Source: Chryseobacterium limigenitum (GTDB lineage: Bacteria; Bacteroidota; Bacteroidia; Flavobacteriales; Weeksellaceae). From it: 64,000 nt of DNA. A program made the translations under genes and the position numbers. The stretch covers positions 1-64,000 of the forward strand of contig NZ_FPKW01000002.1 of NCBI RefSeq assembly GCF_900114875.1, in the 5' to 3' direction. The notes below the pieces were generated by a model that worked only from the letters and a program-made list of their open reading frames with translations, ran no database searches and had not been told where the DNA came from. Of this stretch, positions 34,762-44,212 are shown piece after piece (the first letter of the stretch is position 1; each line of letters begins with the position of its first letter).

Positions 34762-35178
34762 TTAAACTAAAGTAGCATTCAACGTAATTTCAAAATTAAA
34801 AGCTGCGCTTACAGGACAACCTTCTTCAGCAATTTTAGCATATTTTTGAAACTCTTCTTCTGAAAGTCCCGGAACTTTTGCTGTTAAAGTTAATTCAGAT
34901 TTTGTAATTTTTCCGATGTTTGGATCTAAAGTGATTACTGATTTTGTAGTCAATTCTTCAGGAGTAAAACCAGCCTGAGAAAGTTCTGCACTTAGCTTCA
35001 TCGTAAAGCATCCTGCGTGAGCAGCTGCCAACAATTCTTCCGGGTTTGTTCCCACTCCATCCGCAAAACGGCTGTTGAAAGAATATTGAGTTTCGTTCAA
35101 CGTTGTGCTTTGAGTTGTTAAATGTCCTTTTCCTTCTTTAATGTTACCGTTCCAAACGGCAGTTGCGTTACGTTTCAT
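34762..35178 (-). CDS. osmC: OsmC-family peroxiredoxin
   Basis: 138 aa with the two reactive cysteines: C57 in LLAAAHAGCFTMKL and C121 in AEEGCPVSAA, plus E48. It reduces organic hydroperoxides in the cytosol. The length is that of the OsmC rather than Ohr group, and GTNPEELLAAAHAGCF is OsmC-like. Monocistronic, 79 bp downstream of the AraC-type regulator on the same strand, so co-regulation is possible. Confidence 0.9.
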   Translation of the reverse strand: MKRNATAVWNGNIKEGKGHLTTQSTTLNETQYSFNSRFADGVGTNPEELLAAAHAGCFTMKLSAELSQAGFTPEELTTKSVITLDPNIGKITKSELTLTAKVPGLSEEEFQKYAKIAEEGCPVSAAFNFEITLNATLV

Positions 35179-35257
35179 AATGTTTTATTTAATGTTGTTT
35201 GTTTTTGATATTACAAATGTATGGCGGTTATTAGGTGTAATAAATACATAAAAAGGA

Positions 35258-36127
35258 TTAAATATTGTACTTTTTTCCCGAAGTGTAATTTTTTTTGAAA
35301 TTTACAGGTGTGTTTCCTATTTTATTCGTAAAAAGTCGGTTGAAATATGCCGGATCTTCATAGCCTAAGTCATATGCGATTTCTTTTACAGGTTTATCAG
35401 TATAAAATAATAGTCTTTTAGCTTCCAGTAAAATTCTGTTGATAATAAACTGATTGGGAGAATCCAGATGTAAGCTTTTAAATTTATGAGTTAATGTTTT
35501 CGGAGCGATGTGAAGTAAATCTGCATAATCAGCCACATTGTGCTTCTCTCTGAAATGGATCTCGAGATGTCTGCTGAAATCTCGGAAAACATCCAATTCA
35601 TTGCTTGGAATTTTTACAGTATCGTTGTCCAGATTCTGTTTCTTCCATTTTCTGGTGGCGCGGATGATGATCTGTTTTAAATACGTTCTTATCATTTCTT
35701 CGCCGGAAGATTCTTTCCATTCAAGTTCTTCTTTGATATTTTGAAATAAATTTTTAATGATAATTGTTTCAGAATCATCAAGATCAACTTTGGGGATTTC
35801 AAAAATATTATGAAAAAGCAAGCCGTCACAGGCTACTTCTTTATCATGAATTTGGATGCAATAGAAATCTCGGTTGTAATAGAGAAGAGAAGCAGCTTCA
35901 GAATTTCCATTTTTAATATCTAAATATTGATAGGTAAGAAAAAATAGAGTAGGGGCTTGTGTTGTATAATGATTGAAATCTACAGTGAGTTCATAGCCTG
36001 CAGGAACAAAAAGTATTTTGATGTAGGGTTGAGACTTTATTTTGCTGATGGTTTCAAGGTTTTCATTGGAAAATATATTCAGGCCGAATTTCTTGTAATT
36101 ATCTTCAAAAAGTAGAGTTTGTGACAT
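35258..36127 (-). CDS. AraC-family transcriptional regulator
   Basis: 289 aa. The C-terminal double helix-turn-helix spans about residues 190-285 (VADYADLLHIAPKTLTHKFK and EIAYDLGYEDPAYFNRLFTN). The N-terminal half looks like a cupin-type ligand-binding domain (ILFVPAGYELTVDFNHYTTQ). Effector unknown. It lies between the metal receptor gene and osmC, all on one strand, but a terminator upstream separates it from the receptor. Confidence 0.9.
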   Translation of the reverse strand: MSQTLLFEDNYKKFGLNIFSNENLETISKIKSQPYIKILFVPAGYELTVDFNHYTTQAPTLFFLTYQYLDIKNGNSEAASLLYYNRDFYCIQIHDKEVACDGLLFHNIFEIPKVDLDDSETIIIKNLFQNIKEELEWKESSGEEMIRTYLKQIIIRATRKWKKQNLDNDTVKIPSNELDVFRDFSRHLEIHFREKHNVADYADLLHIAPKTLTHKFKSLHLDSPNQFIINRILLEAKRLLFYTDKPVKEIAYDLGYEDPAYFNRLFTNKIGNTPVNFKKNYTSGKKYNI

Positions 36128-36155
36128 GCTTTTAGTTTACCTTAAAGATACGAAA

Positions 36156-36195
36156 AAGCATGATTTCAAGATATTAAATTATTGAAATCATGCTT
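36156..36195 (-). terminator. Terminator of the metal-receptor gene
   Basis: aagcatgatttcaa (36156-36169) and ttgaaatcatgctt (36182-36195) form a 14-bp perfect stem. On the reverse strand it is followed by T5, 66 bp after the receptor's stop. Confidence 0.75.
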
Positions 36196-36260
36196 GTATA
36201 TTTTAATTTGAATGAGTTTTGTTACTTCACTCATACTCTATAATTCTCAAACTCTCAAAC

Positions 36261-38957
36261 CTAGAATGTAACATCCAATCCAACATAGAAATTAGCTTTC
36301 ATAATTGGAGCGTAAACCATTCCGCCGTCAAAATAATTTCCGAACGGATTTTTGAAATCAACGATGGCATTTTTTTGGTAATAAGAGGTTAAATTCTCAC
36401 CCCCAACATACGCTCTGATCTTTTTGTTGAAATTTCTTGAAATCTGAGCATTCAACACCGCATAAGATTCTGAATAGGCTGGTAATTGAAATTCTTCAGG
36501 ATTGCTTGATGTATTGGGAAGTCTTTGTTTTCCGACCCAGTTTAAAGTGGTGTCAAAACTCCAGAATGCACCTTTGTTATTCTTGTTGGTTGCATACGCC
36601 AAATTCACGAAACCTCTGTGTTTTGCCATGAAAGGAATTTCTCTTCTTCCATCAAGATAATCCGCCTGAACATCATAATATTTATAGGCTAATCTCACAT
36701 CGAAATTCTTGAAAGGCGTAAAATCCCACTGCGTCTGAAAAGAATTGGCGAAAGATTTATCTTCCAAATTATAGAAAGTCAATTGTTGAGGTGAACGGTC
36801 TAGATCTACCAAAACCTGGTTCTGGAAATCTGTTCTGAAGAAATCAGCAATGATCGAAGATTTTCTTCCAAATAACTTGAATTCCTGTTGTAAACTTACC
36901 CCGTAATTCCAAGCGATTTCAGGTTTTAAACCATAGATGCTTCCATTATTTTGTAAGATCTGGATAGTTCTGTTAGATGCAAAATATTGTTGATTTTCAG
37001 CAAAAACATTCGCAGTTCTGAAACCTCTGCCCGCAGAAAGTCTCAAAATAGTCTGTGGAGTGAAATCATATTTAAAATTCAATCTCGGCGTAAACTGAGT
37101 TCCTGCCAAATTATGGAAGTCGGCTCTGGCTCCGGCAACTAAAGTATATTTTAATCCGGTCAGGGTATATTCAGCAAAAATTCCGGGAACGATCTCGTTA
37201 CGCTTAAAATTATCTGCTAGATATGTTTCGTCATAACCGTCATACATAAAGCTTGCACCCGCTTTATATTTGTGGTTGGTATTCCCTAAAATACTTTCAA
37301 AAATTAAATTAGAGTAATACGTCTGCTGTTTCCCGGAGTAATTTCTAAGGCCGAAAAAGCTGTCCTGCTGATGATAAACATATTGGTTCATCCAGCCTAA
37401 GCTTTGGTAAGGTTTTCCTCTGAAAACATATCCTGTTTTATTCCAAACCTGAAATCTTGAAATGTCAATTCCCACTCCGTAAGCGGTTTGTTTGTCCTGA
37501 GCCAATTGTTTGTTGAAATCAGTTTGTCCTGCCGTTCTTTCGTCTTTGATGAAATTAATTCCAAAATGCGAACCGAAACCTGACTTCTCTAAATCATTAT
37601 AATTCAATAAATAAGCTGCATTGATCTGCGTTCCTTTTGGACGGTCAAGAAAGCCGTCATCATTCATATCGGTATTGCCGAAAGTTCCGTTTCCGTGAAG
37701 TAAAAATGTTTGAGACCATTTTTCATTAATGTTGGAAACGTTTGTAATATTGGCTTCGGCTCTTCCGTTAAAATCAGAAAAAAGATTTAATGAAGTTTCA
37801 GGTTCTTTAGCATTTTTTAGAAGTTCTGTATTGATCTGTCCTGTAATGCTTTCGTATCCGTTGGTAACGGTACTTCCTCCTTTGGTTAGTTGAATACTTT
37901 CGATCCATCTTCCGGGAATGAAACTTAATCCATATGCAGAAGCCAAGCCTCTAATTTCGGGTAATAATTCTTTCGTTAAACTCGTATATTTCTGATCTAA
38001 GCCTAACATTTTCAACTGTTTTGTTCCTGTAACCGCATTACTGAAAGAAACGTCGACCGTGGCATTGGTTTCAAAACTTTCGGATAAATTACAGCAAGCT
38101 GCTTTTAATAATTCTTTTTTATCAATATTAAAAACCAACCCAGCTTCTTTTTTGCTTAAAGAAGTTGCGGCTTTTCCGCCTGTTACAACAACGCCTTCAA
38201 TGTGTTTTTCATGATTGTCATGACTTTCATGGTTTTCGTTTGAGGCATTTTGATCAGCGTGTTCTGAATGTTCAGATGTTGTGCCCTCTTCATAATGTAC
38301 GTTAGGATTCTTTTCTCCTAAAGCGATTTCTCGGTCATACAGGCAACATGAGGGTAAGTTTTTATAAGTGTTGTCGCTAGATTTGTACTTTTCATTATCA
38401 TGACCAACGTCTGCAATTTTCTTTAAAATTTTGTCAGCTGAGGTTTTTGATGGATCAAAATCTAATGTAACGGTCTGTTTTTCTGCATCCCAGTCCGCAG
38501 AATTGGCACCTGCATCTTTGGCTGCTTTTTCAATTCTTGCTTTACAAGATGCGCAGTTTCCTTTTACATAAAATTCATTCTCTTTTTTGTGATGATGATT
38601 GTGGACTTCTGCAGTTGATTGTTGAAGATCTCTTTCATAATGACAACATCCGGGAAGACTTTCATACGTCTCATTTGATGCCTTGAATTTTTCGTTGTCA
38701 TGTCCCGCTCCGGCAACTTTTTTCAAAATTTCATCAGTTGAAATGTTGTTGTCAGTTTCTAAGGTTAAGGTTTGAGAATCAATAGAATATCGAGCTTCTT
38801 TTGCGCCTGCTTTTTTAGCGGTTGTTTCAATTCTTTCCTTACACATTTCACAGTTTCCTTTAACTTTAAACTGACTTTTAGAAAGATTCTGAGCAAAAAT
38901 AATTTGGGTAAATAGCAAGAATGCACCAAGAATTACCTTGGAAATATATAATTTCAT
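36261..38957 (-). CDS. TonB-dependent receptor with two N-terminal HMA domains (copper-type)
   Basis: 898 aa. A signal peptide (1-22) is followed by two heavy-metal-associated repeats, with CxxC at C36/C39 (KGNCEMCKER) and C135/C138 (KGNCASCKAR). Each ends in a further Cys-Cys (C104-C105 and C204-C205). A His-rich linker (HNHHHK near 119; HSEHADQN and NHESHDNHEKH at 230-252) leads into the plug. KAACCNLSESFETNATVDVS and the LGLDQKYTSLTKELLPEIRG segment match the heavy-metal TonB receptors of Bacteroidota. A beta-barrel follows, ending in a terminal aromatic strand (NFYVGLDVTF). Likely takes up or senses copper-like ions across the outer membrane. Confidence 0.9.
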   Translation of the reverse strand: MKLYISKVILGAFLLFTQIIFAQNLSKSQFKVKGNCEMCKERIETTAKKAGAKEARYSIDSQTLTLETDNNISTDEILKKVAGAGHDNEKFKASNETYESLPGCCHYERDLQQSTAEVHNHHHKKENEFYVKGNCASCKARIEKAAKDAGANSADWDAEKQTVTLDFDPSKTSADKILKKIADVGHDNEKYKSSDNTYKNLPSCCLYDREIALGEKNPNVHYEEGTTSEHSEHADQNASNENHESHDNHEKHIEGVVVTGGKAATSLSKKEAGLVFNIDKKELLKAACCNLSESFETNATVDVSFSNAVTGTKQLKMLGLDQKYTSLTKELLPEIRGLASAYGLSFIPGRWIESIQLTKGGSTVTNGYESITGQINTELLKNAKEPETSLNLFSDFNGRAEANITNVSNINEKWSQTFLLHGNGTFGNTDMNDDGFLDRPKGTQINAAYLLNYNDLEKSGFGSHFGINFIKDERTAGQTDFNKQLAQDKQTAYGVGIDISRFQVWNKTGYVFRGKPYQSLGWMNQYVYHQQDSFFGLRNYSGKQQTYYSNLIFESILGNTNHKYKAGASFMYDGYDETYLADNFKRNEIVPGIFAEYTLTGLKYTLVAGARADFHNLAGTQFTPRLNFKYDFTPQTILRLSAGRGFRTANVFAENQQYFASNRTIQILQNNGSIYGLKPEIAWNYGVSLQQEFKLFGRKSSIIADFFRTDFQNQVLVDLDRSPQQLTFYNLEDKSFANSFQTQWDFTPFKNFDVRLAYKYYDVQADYLDGRREIPFMAKHRGFVNLAYATNKNNKGAFWSFDTTLNWVGKQRLPNTSSNPEEFQLPAYSESYAVLNAQISRNFNKKIRAYVGGENLTSYYQKNAIVDFKNPFGNYFDGGMVYAPIMKANFYVGLDVTF

Positions 38958-39023
38958 TTTGTTTAAAATTTAGATTAATTAAAAATCGGTTCATCATAAA
39001 ATAATGAACTATTTGATAGATAA

Positions 39024-39392
39024 TTAACCCAGCTTAGGCGGCTGCCAGATATCTTTTAAACGATCTGAAACATAAGGATCAGAATATTGAAACTGTAAAT
39101 TTTTAGTACGATTAAAATTCAAAAAATCTAAAGGCAATAAATTTTTAGAAGAAGTGATTTCTAAAAATGGTGCGCAAGACACGCAAAAAGTGCAGCAGTC
39201 ATCATTACAAGATGATTTGCTTTCTTTAGAATGATTATCTTTTGATGAAGTGTGGTGGTTTTTGCAGCAATCGTTTGATTTAGACTCTTTTTTGCAGCAA
39301 GTTTCCTGTGAAGCCTGAGCATAGAAATTATCCTTGGGAATCAAAAAAATCCCAAGGCAGAAAATGATTGTCAAAATCTGAACTAGCTTCAC
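39024..39392 (-). CDS. Cys/His-rich secreted protein, possible metal binder
   Basis: 122 aa. A signal peptide (1-25) is followed by a short segment dense in Cys, His, Lys and Ser: ETCCKKESKSNDCCKNHH, CNDDCCTFCVSCAPFL, with about nine cysteines. Such proteins usually precede metal-type TonB receptors in Bacteroidota. Its stop is 66 bp before the receptor's ATG, so it is probably co-transcribed and binds copper or another soft metal in the periplasm. Family not named. Confidence 0.75.
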   Translation of the reverse strand: MKLVQILTIIFCLGIFLIPKDNFYAQASQETCCKKESKSNDCCKNHHTSSKDNHSKESKSSCNDDCCTFCVSCAPFLEITSSKNLLPLDFLNFNRTKNLQFQYSDPYVSDRLKDIWQPPKLG

Positions 39393-39411
39393 GAGTGCAA
39401 ATTTACAAAAA

Positions 39412-40014
39412 TTATGGCAAAGGATCTCCCACTTTTAATGAGCAGCTGTGAAAAGGCTCTCCATGAGGAGGATTCAATTTTGGTTTTTCACCAACCGCAA
39501 GAGCCTGTTGAGGCGCCGGAGTAGATTGGACTACATTGGCTGGTGTAGCTGGCGGCGCTGGTTTACTGTTTAAAGGCTGTCCAACAGGAATGTCACATCT
39601 ATGCCCCGTTTCTCCGTGTGGAGGATTCATTCCTGGCGCTGTTTTAACCTGTTTCTTGTCCGGAACAACAAATTGCCCTGCCGGTAAAGTATTTGGATCG
39701 ATCTGAACTGCATTTGGAACGTTATTAACAGGTGTATTTTGAGCTGTCGGTGCAGGTTTGCTATTCAAAGGCTGTCCGACAGGAATGTCGCATCTGTGAC
39801 CGGGCTGTCCGTGGGCAGGATTGATTCCGGATGCTATGGCTGTTGCGTTTTGGCTGGAAATTCCGGACTGATCTAAAAGGGATGCTTGAGGTGAACTAGC
39901 AACTGCATTCGACTGAACGCTTGCCTCTTCTTCTATATATGTTGCTCTTTCGTCCTTTTTGCAGGAAATAGTAAGTATCGAGATAGCGATAAAGCCAAAA
40001 ACTGTATTTTTCAT
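39412..40014 (-). CDS. Lipoprotein with three NPPHGxxxHxC repeats
   Basis: 200 aa. A type II signal ends in SILTISC (Cys18) followed by KKDE. After a low-complexity Ala/Ser region come three near-identical units: INPAHGQPGHRCDIPVGQPL, MNPPHGETGHRCDIPVGQPL and LNPPHGEPFHSCSLKVGDPL. Each has HG-x3-H-x-C (H68/H73/C75, H133/H138/C140, H184/H189/C191), an arrangement suited to binding copper or another metal. The linkers are Pro/Ala/Gln-rich. The ATG at 40014 is preferred over a TTG two codons upstream. Located just upstream of the Cys/His-rich protein and the receptor. Unit type is known only as a conserved pattern in Bacteroidota. Confidence 0.75.
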   Translation of the reverse strand: MKNTVFGFIAISILTISCKKDERATYIEEEASVQSNAVASSPQASLLDQSGISSQNATAIASGINPAHGQPGHRCDIPVGQPLNSKPAPTAQNTPVNNVPNAVQIDPNTLPAGQFVVPDKKQVKTAPGMNPPHGETGHRCDIPVGQPLNSKPAPPATPANVVQSTPAPQQALAVGEKPKLNPPHGEPFHSCSLKVGDPLP

Positions 40015-40031
40015 AACCAATCGTATGAAAC

Positions 40032-40069
40032 AAAATTAGCAAAACATTTTTAATTGTTTTGCTAATTTT
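40032..40069 (-). terminator. Hairpin terminator after the CPBP relic
   Basis: aaaattagcaaaaca (40032-40046) and tgttttgctaatttt (40055-40069) form a perfect 15-bp AT-rich stem. On the reverse strand it lies downstream of the decayed protease gene. Confidence 0.6.
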
Positions 40070-40105
40070 ATATTTATAATGTTATTTTGAAGTTAATCTT
40101 CTTTT

Positions 40106-40465
40106 TCATCGTATTGGTTCAGTATTTTTATAAATTCTTTTTTTGATATTCCATTTTTTTCTGCCGATAAAAAGAGCATAAAATTTATTATACCTCAAAG
40201 GTAATCTGAATATGATCTCTTCAATTAATGGGGCTAAAATAATAGAGGTAATTATTAGGTACCTTAATGTGTTCTGGTGATATACAGCACATCTGTGTTT
40301 ACAGGAACAGCATTGCTACCCAAAAGAGCTGTTAATGATATGATAATTGCAGAGCATATTAAATCAATTAAAAAAGCATAACCATTTTGATAAAGTCCAG
40401 TTTTCTATTCTTAATATCTGTCGGGCTCTTAAAGAATCGATTATTTCGTGAATAAATTTTTTCAT
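40106..40465 (-). pseudogene. CPBP-family intramembrane protease relic
   Basis: From an ATG at 40465 the frame reads MKKFIHEIIDSLRARQILRI. A shift in an A-run then gives GLYQNGYAFLIDLICSAIII and a hydrophobic stretch; a second shift near 40258 gives ILAPLIEEIIFRLPL, the EExxxR motif of CPBP (CAAX) proteases. The frame then ends in a basic tail at 40106. At least two frame changes and the lack of the downstream catalytic histidines show a broken, truncated gene. Confidence 0.6.
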
Positions 40466-40486
40466 TGTGTGTTTATGAGTGGATAA

Positions 40487-41500
40487 TTATTTTTTGTTTT
40501 CTTTTTCTTTCAGATCGTCTTTAAAATATGAACTGAAAACGCTTTGCATATTTGGAAATGACGGGTTCTGCCAATATTGAGTTTTGTAATTGCTATTATC
40601 TCTATCAAATCTTACATTTTGAATATCATCTTCATTACTAAACGAAATATCGGTAGGGTAAAAGTTTTTATAATCAACAACAACGCTGAAATCTTGCTCA
40701 CTTTTATGCTTTATTTTTGTGAAATTTAGCTCGTTATACTCTAGAAAGTCCTTGAGCGTTTTTTTTGAGTCTTTTTCATAAGAAATATTTAATACATTTC
40801 TCATGTCAAAAATACGGAAGCCGAATAGAGCAAGCGGTTTCTTCTGGAGAAATTTATCTGTCATTTCCACTTCATCTTTGTAATCTCCTTTTAATTCTTT
40901 AGTGTCGGGATAATGTACATTGTATTTTTCTAAATTTCCAATATGTTTAATATCAGGAATTTCCATGTCGCTTTGAAAATCCCATGATGCCACCAGTTTT
41001 TCTTCTTCTTTGGGATCTATCAGTGTATAGACTCTATATTGTTCAATATTGGTGCTTTTTAGCTTTTTCGTTTTATTATCAAAAATGTATGTAACAACTC
41101 CGTCAGCGTAACAATTCAGTCTATTGTTGACCGTTACATAGGTGTTGAAGTTTCCTTTCATGTATAAGTATTTCGCGGGCTTTTTGCTGATAACAACCGC
41201 CTGGATTTCTTTTATCTGATCATTTATTTTTATGATAGCTTTATCAAAATCTGAATATGAAAGAGTGGTCACCGGAATATTGTTATAAACAATGTCATAC
41301 TTTTCCTGTGGTGGATTTAAGGTTTGTTTATCTATTTTACCGTCAATATCAGACTGAGTCATAAGGTTTCCGTTTTTTCCGAAGACTGAAACTTTCGATA
41401 AAGGCTTGTTGTTTTTTTCTGAAATAAATGTGATTGACTGTGCATTGAATAGCTGTAGAGCAAGTAGAAAAAGAACCTGCAGTAATAGTAATTTTTTCAT
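40487..41500 (-). CDS. Secreted protein with carboxypeptidase-regulatory-like N-terminus
   Basis: 337 aa. Signal peptide (MKKLLLLQVLFLLALQLFNA), then a CarboxypepD-regulatory-type beta-sandwich start (ITFISEKNNKPLSKVSVFGK, MTQSDIDGKID). The remaining 250 residues are mixed and without recognised motifs. Probably periplasmic or outer-membrane-associated. Function unknown. Confidence 0.65.
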   Translation of the reverse strand: MKKLLLLQVLFLLALQLFNAQSITFISEKNNKPLSKVSVFGKNGNLMTQSDIDGKIDKQTLNPPQEKYDIVYNNIPVTTLSYSDFDKAIIKINDQIKEIQAVVISKKPAKYLYMKGNFNTYVTVNNRLNCYADGVVTYIFDNKTKKLKSTNIEQYRVYTLIDPKEEEKLVASWDFQSDMEIPDIKHIGNLEKYNVHYPDTKELKGDYKDEVEMTDKFLQKKPLALFGFRIFDMRNVLNISYEKDSKKTLKDFLEYNELNFTKIKHKSEQDFSVVVDYKNFYPTDISFSNEDDIQNVRFDRDNSNYKTQYWQNPSFPNMQSVFSSYFKDDLKEKENKK

Positions 41501-41605
41501 AACTGTATTTATATTTTTGAAAAAATTAGTCAGCTAAAATTTAAATTTGTTACAGTTTTGTGAAAAATTAATTAATATGATATTGAAATTTTAATTTACG
41601 AAAAA

Positions 41606-41633
41606 AAATATCTCCGCTTAAGCAGAGATATTT
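41606..41633. terminator. Near-perfect palindromic terminator
   Basis: aaatatctc (41606-41614) and gagatattt (41625-41633) with an inner gcttaagc pair almost completely around one mismatch, preceded by A8. On the reverse strand it would end the response-regulator transcript. Confidence 0.6.
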
Positions 41634-41689
41634 ATAATATATATATGATTTTCAAATCATAATACCATGATCAATATAAAGTACTGGTT

Positions 41690-42376
41690 TTAATTCTTAA
41701 CTAAAAGTCTGAATCCTTCTCCGTGAACGTTGATAATTTCCAATCCTTCGTCATCTTTTAATAATTTACGAAGTTTTGCGATGTAAACGTCCATACTTCT
41801 TGCGGTGAAGTAGTTTTCTTTTTTCCAGATCTTTCTTAATGCTAAGTCTCTTGGCATGAAGTCGTTTCTGTGGATACAGAGAAGTTTCAACAACTCATTT
41901 TCTTTTGGAGAAAGTTTGTATTCTTTATCGCCAACTCTCAATTGTCTCAACATAGAATCAAAGAAAATATTGCTGATCTTAAATTGCTCCTGCTCTTCAT
42001 TTTCCAATGTCGAACTTCTTTGAAGAATTGCTTTGATTTTATATAAAAGTAATTCAGTATCAAACGGTTTCGTGATGTAGTCATCAGCTCCCAATTGATA
42101 TCCTTTCAATATATCTTCTCTCATGTTTCTTGCTGTCAAGAAAATGATTGGTGTATTTTTATCGATTTTTTTTACGTCTTCGGCCAATGAAAATCCGTCT
42201 TTTTTAGGCATCATGACATCGAATATACAGATGTCGAATTCGTTTTCTGTAAATTCTTTTAATCCCTGTTCTCCATCTACAGCCAGCGTAACTTCAAAGT
42301 TATTAATCGTTAAATAATCCTTCAGCACTGCGCCGAAACTCTGATCGTCCTCTACTAATAATATTCTGTTGCTCAT
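41690..42376 (-). CDS. OmpR/PhoB-family response regulator
   Basis: 228 aa. Receiver domain 1-120 with D10/D11, phospho-acceptor D53 (ICIFDVMMPKKDG) and the KPF lysine in DDYITKPFD. A winged-helix C-terminal domain (KEYKLSPKENELLKLLCIHR and the recognition end SMDVYIAKLRKLLKDDEG, INVHGEGFRLL). Downstream partner of the histidine kinase, 88 bp away on the same strand; together they form a two-component system whose signal is unknown. Confidence 0.92.
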   Translation of the reverse strand: MSNRILLVEDDQSFGAVLKDYLTINNFEVTLAVDGEQGLKEFTENEFDICIFDVMMPKKDGFSLAEDVKKIDKNTPIIFLTARNMREDILKGYQLGADDYITKPFDTELLLYKIKAILQRSSTLENEEQEQFKISNIFFDSMLRQLRVGDKEYKLSPKENELLKLLCIHRNDFMPRDLALRKIWKKENYFTARSMDVYIAKLRKLLKDDEGLEIINVHGEGFRLLVKN

Positions 42377-42395
42377 ATTTTATATTTTATAATTT

Positions 42396-42419
42396 ATAAA
42401 TGATCGTTGATAAATGATC
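42396..42419. repeat. Tandem ataaatgat pair, copy 1
   Basis: ataaatgatc-gtt-gataaatgatc: the 9-mer ataaatgat occurs twice with a 14-bp period, 20 bp before the response-regulator start. It matches 22 of 24 bases of the copy at 45111-45134. Confidence 0.6.
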
Positions 42420-42464
42420 ATTCAAGCAGATCGCTTATCAATAATCACTTATTATTTATTTTTT

Positions 42465-44012
42465 TTAACTCATTGGAAGCTTGATCGTAAATGTGCTTCC
42501 CGATTCTTTCTCAGAATCTACAATAACCTGTCCTTTATGCAGTTCTACAATTTTCTTAACGTAGGAAAGTCCCAAACCTTGTCCTTTCACATTATGAATA
42601 TTTCCGGTTTCTTCTCTAAAAAATTTGTCGAAAATTTTCGTTTTATTCTGGGTTTCCATTCCCATTCCTTTATCGGAAATTTCAATGACGTAGAAATTAC
42701 CTTCGTTTCTTGTTTTTACATGAATTTCAGGCGTTTCCGGAGAATATTTATTGGCATTGTCCAATAAATTCACCAGCATATTTGAAATATGAAATTCATC
42801 AATTTTAAAAATATATTTCTCTGCGTTGAACTCTTGCGTCAATGAACCGTTTCTTTGTTTTACAATTAGGTTAAATGATTCTGTAGTTCTTTTTATTAAT
42901 TCTCTTACGTTGGCTTCTTTTAGGAATAGGTTTACTTCGTTTCTCTCCAGTTTAGACATGTTGAGAACATTTTCTACCTGTTTTTTCATCCTCAGATTTT
43001 CCTGTTTTATTAATTCTGAATAATATTTAACCTTATCAGGATTGGTGGCAATTTTATCATTCGCCAAAGAGTCTGTTGCTACCGAAATTGTTGCCAGAGG
43101 AGTCTTGAATTCATGCGACATATTGTTGATGAAGTCTGTTTTTACTTCCGCCAATTTTTTCTGCCTCATCATATAATTAATGGAAATAATATAAATTCCC
43201 AAAATCGTTAGTAACGAAAGGAAAGTTCCTAAAAGCATCGGCCAGTTGTTCATCGCCAAAGAATATTCTTTTTTAGGAAAAACTAAAGCCAAAGAGTATA
43301 AAGTACGTTCTTTATTGTCCGTAAAAAGAGGGTAGGTGTAAGGTGTATTGTCTTTTTTATCTTTATAATCTTTGTTGACTATGCTTGTAAGATTGTTGTT
43401 TTTATCCGTAATCCCGTACCCGAATTTTGCTGAAATTCCTCTTATTTTAAGTTCTTTTGAAATAATGGAATCAAGCACTTTATCATCAACTCTTTTGGTG
43501 ATGGGTAGATTATTCCCGTAAATTTTTGCAAATTCTTTTATGGTATAATCTCCGTTTTCAATTTCATTATTGAGTTCTGAGGTAAGCTGTTGGGGTTTTG
43601 TGGTGTCTCTTTTTATTTTATAGGCCGCTTCATCGCTGTAAAGTGTTGTCCATTTTATAGAATCTCCACTTTGAGAGATTGGAAGCTGGTTTCTTTCAAT
43701 AATATTTTTAGAATAAATAATCTGTCTTTGGGTACCGGAATCTTCAACCTGCTGAATAGTGGTTAAAGAAGGCTGTTTATTGTTGGCAAGAATATTATTT
43801 CGGAAGTTTTTATTATTCTCGTTCATGTATTTTTCTATCTCAATTTCGGTAACGCTTTTGGCGGTACTTTCTAAGGCAGTATATACTTTGCTCGAAAAGT
43901 CTTGCTCTAGGACATTATAATATCTTTTCAACCAATAAAATTGGAGCGTAACGAAGACGATCAGTGAGATCGTCATAAACACTGAAATTATTGGGATGAA
44001 TTTATTATTCAT
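42465..44012 (-). CDS. Membrane sensor histidine kinase
   Basis: 515 aa. Two membrane helices (about 7-26 and 258-281) flank a periplasmic sensor of about 230 residues. No clear HAMP domain. The H-box has H300 in NNMSHEFKTPLATIS, the N-box LVNLLDNANKYSPETP, and G-boxes ISDKGMGM and VKGQGLGLSYVKKIVE. Autophosphorylates and signals to the adjacent OmpR-type regulator. The start codon follows an AT-rich stretch; the signal sensed is not evident. Confidence 0.92.
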   Translation of the reverse strand: MNNKFIPIISVFMTISLIVFVTLQFYWLKRYYNVLEQDFSSKVYTALESTAKSVTEIEIEKYMNENNKNFRNNILANNKQPSLTTIQQVEDSGTQRQIIYSKNIIERNQLPISQSGDSIKWTTLYSDEAAYKIKRDTTKPQQLTSELNNEIENGDYTIKEFAKIYGNNLPITKRVDDKVLDSIISKELKIRGISAKFGYGITDKNNNLTSIVNKDYKDKKDNTPYTYPLFTDNKERTLYSLALVFPKKEYSLAMNNWPMLLGTFLSLLTILGIYIISINYMMRQKKLAEVKTDFINNMSHEFKTPLATISVATDSLANDKIATNPDKVKYYSELIKQENLRMKKQVENVLNMSKLERNEVNLFLKEANVRELIKRTTESFNLIVKQRNGSLTQEFNAEKYIFKIDEFHISNMLVNLLDNANKYSPETPEIHVKTRNEGNFYVIEISDKGMGMETQNKTKIFDKFFREETGNIHNVKGQGLGLSYVKKIVELHKGQVIVDSEKESGSTFTIKLPMS

Positions 44013-44212
44013 TATTTTATTTTAAAAATTTTGGAATTATGAATGTTAAAATTAATTGTTTTAAGACTTCATAAACAAAAAACGAGCCAAAAAATTGTGT
44101 AATTTTTCTTAAAACTACGTTTTTTAACATTTTATTATAAATTTTTAAATACTTGCCATAGGAAAAGCCTTGTCAGAGAATAATATATTAAGTTTGTTAA
44201 AAATAATTACTT

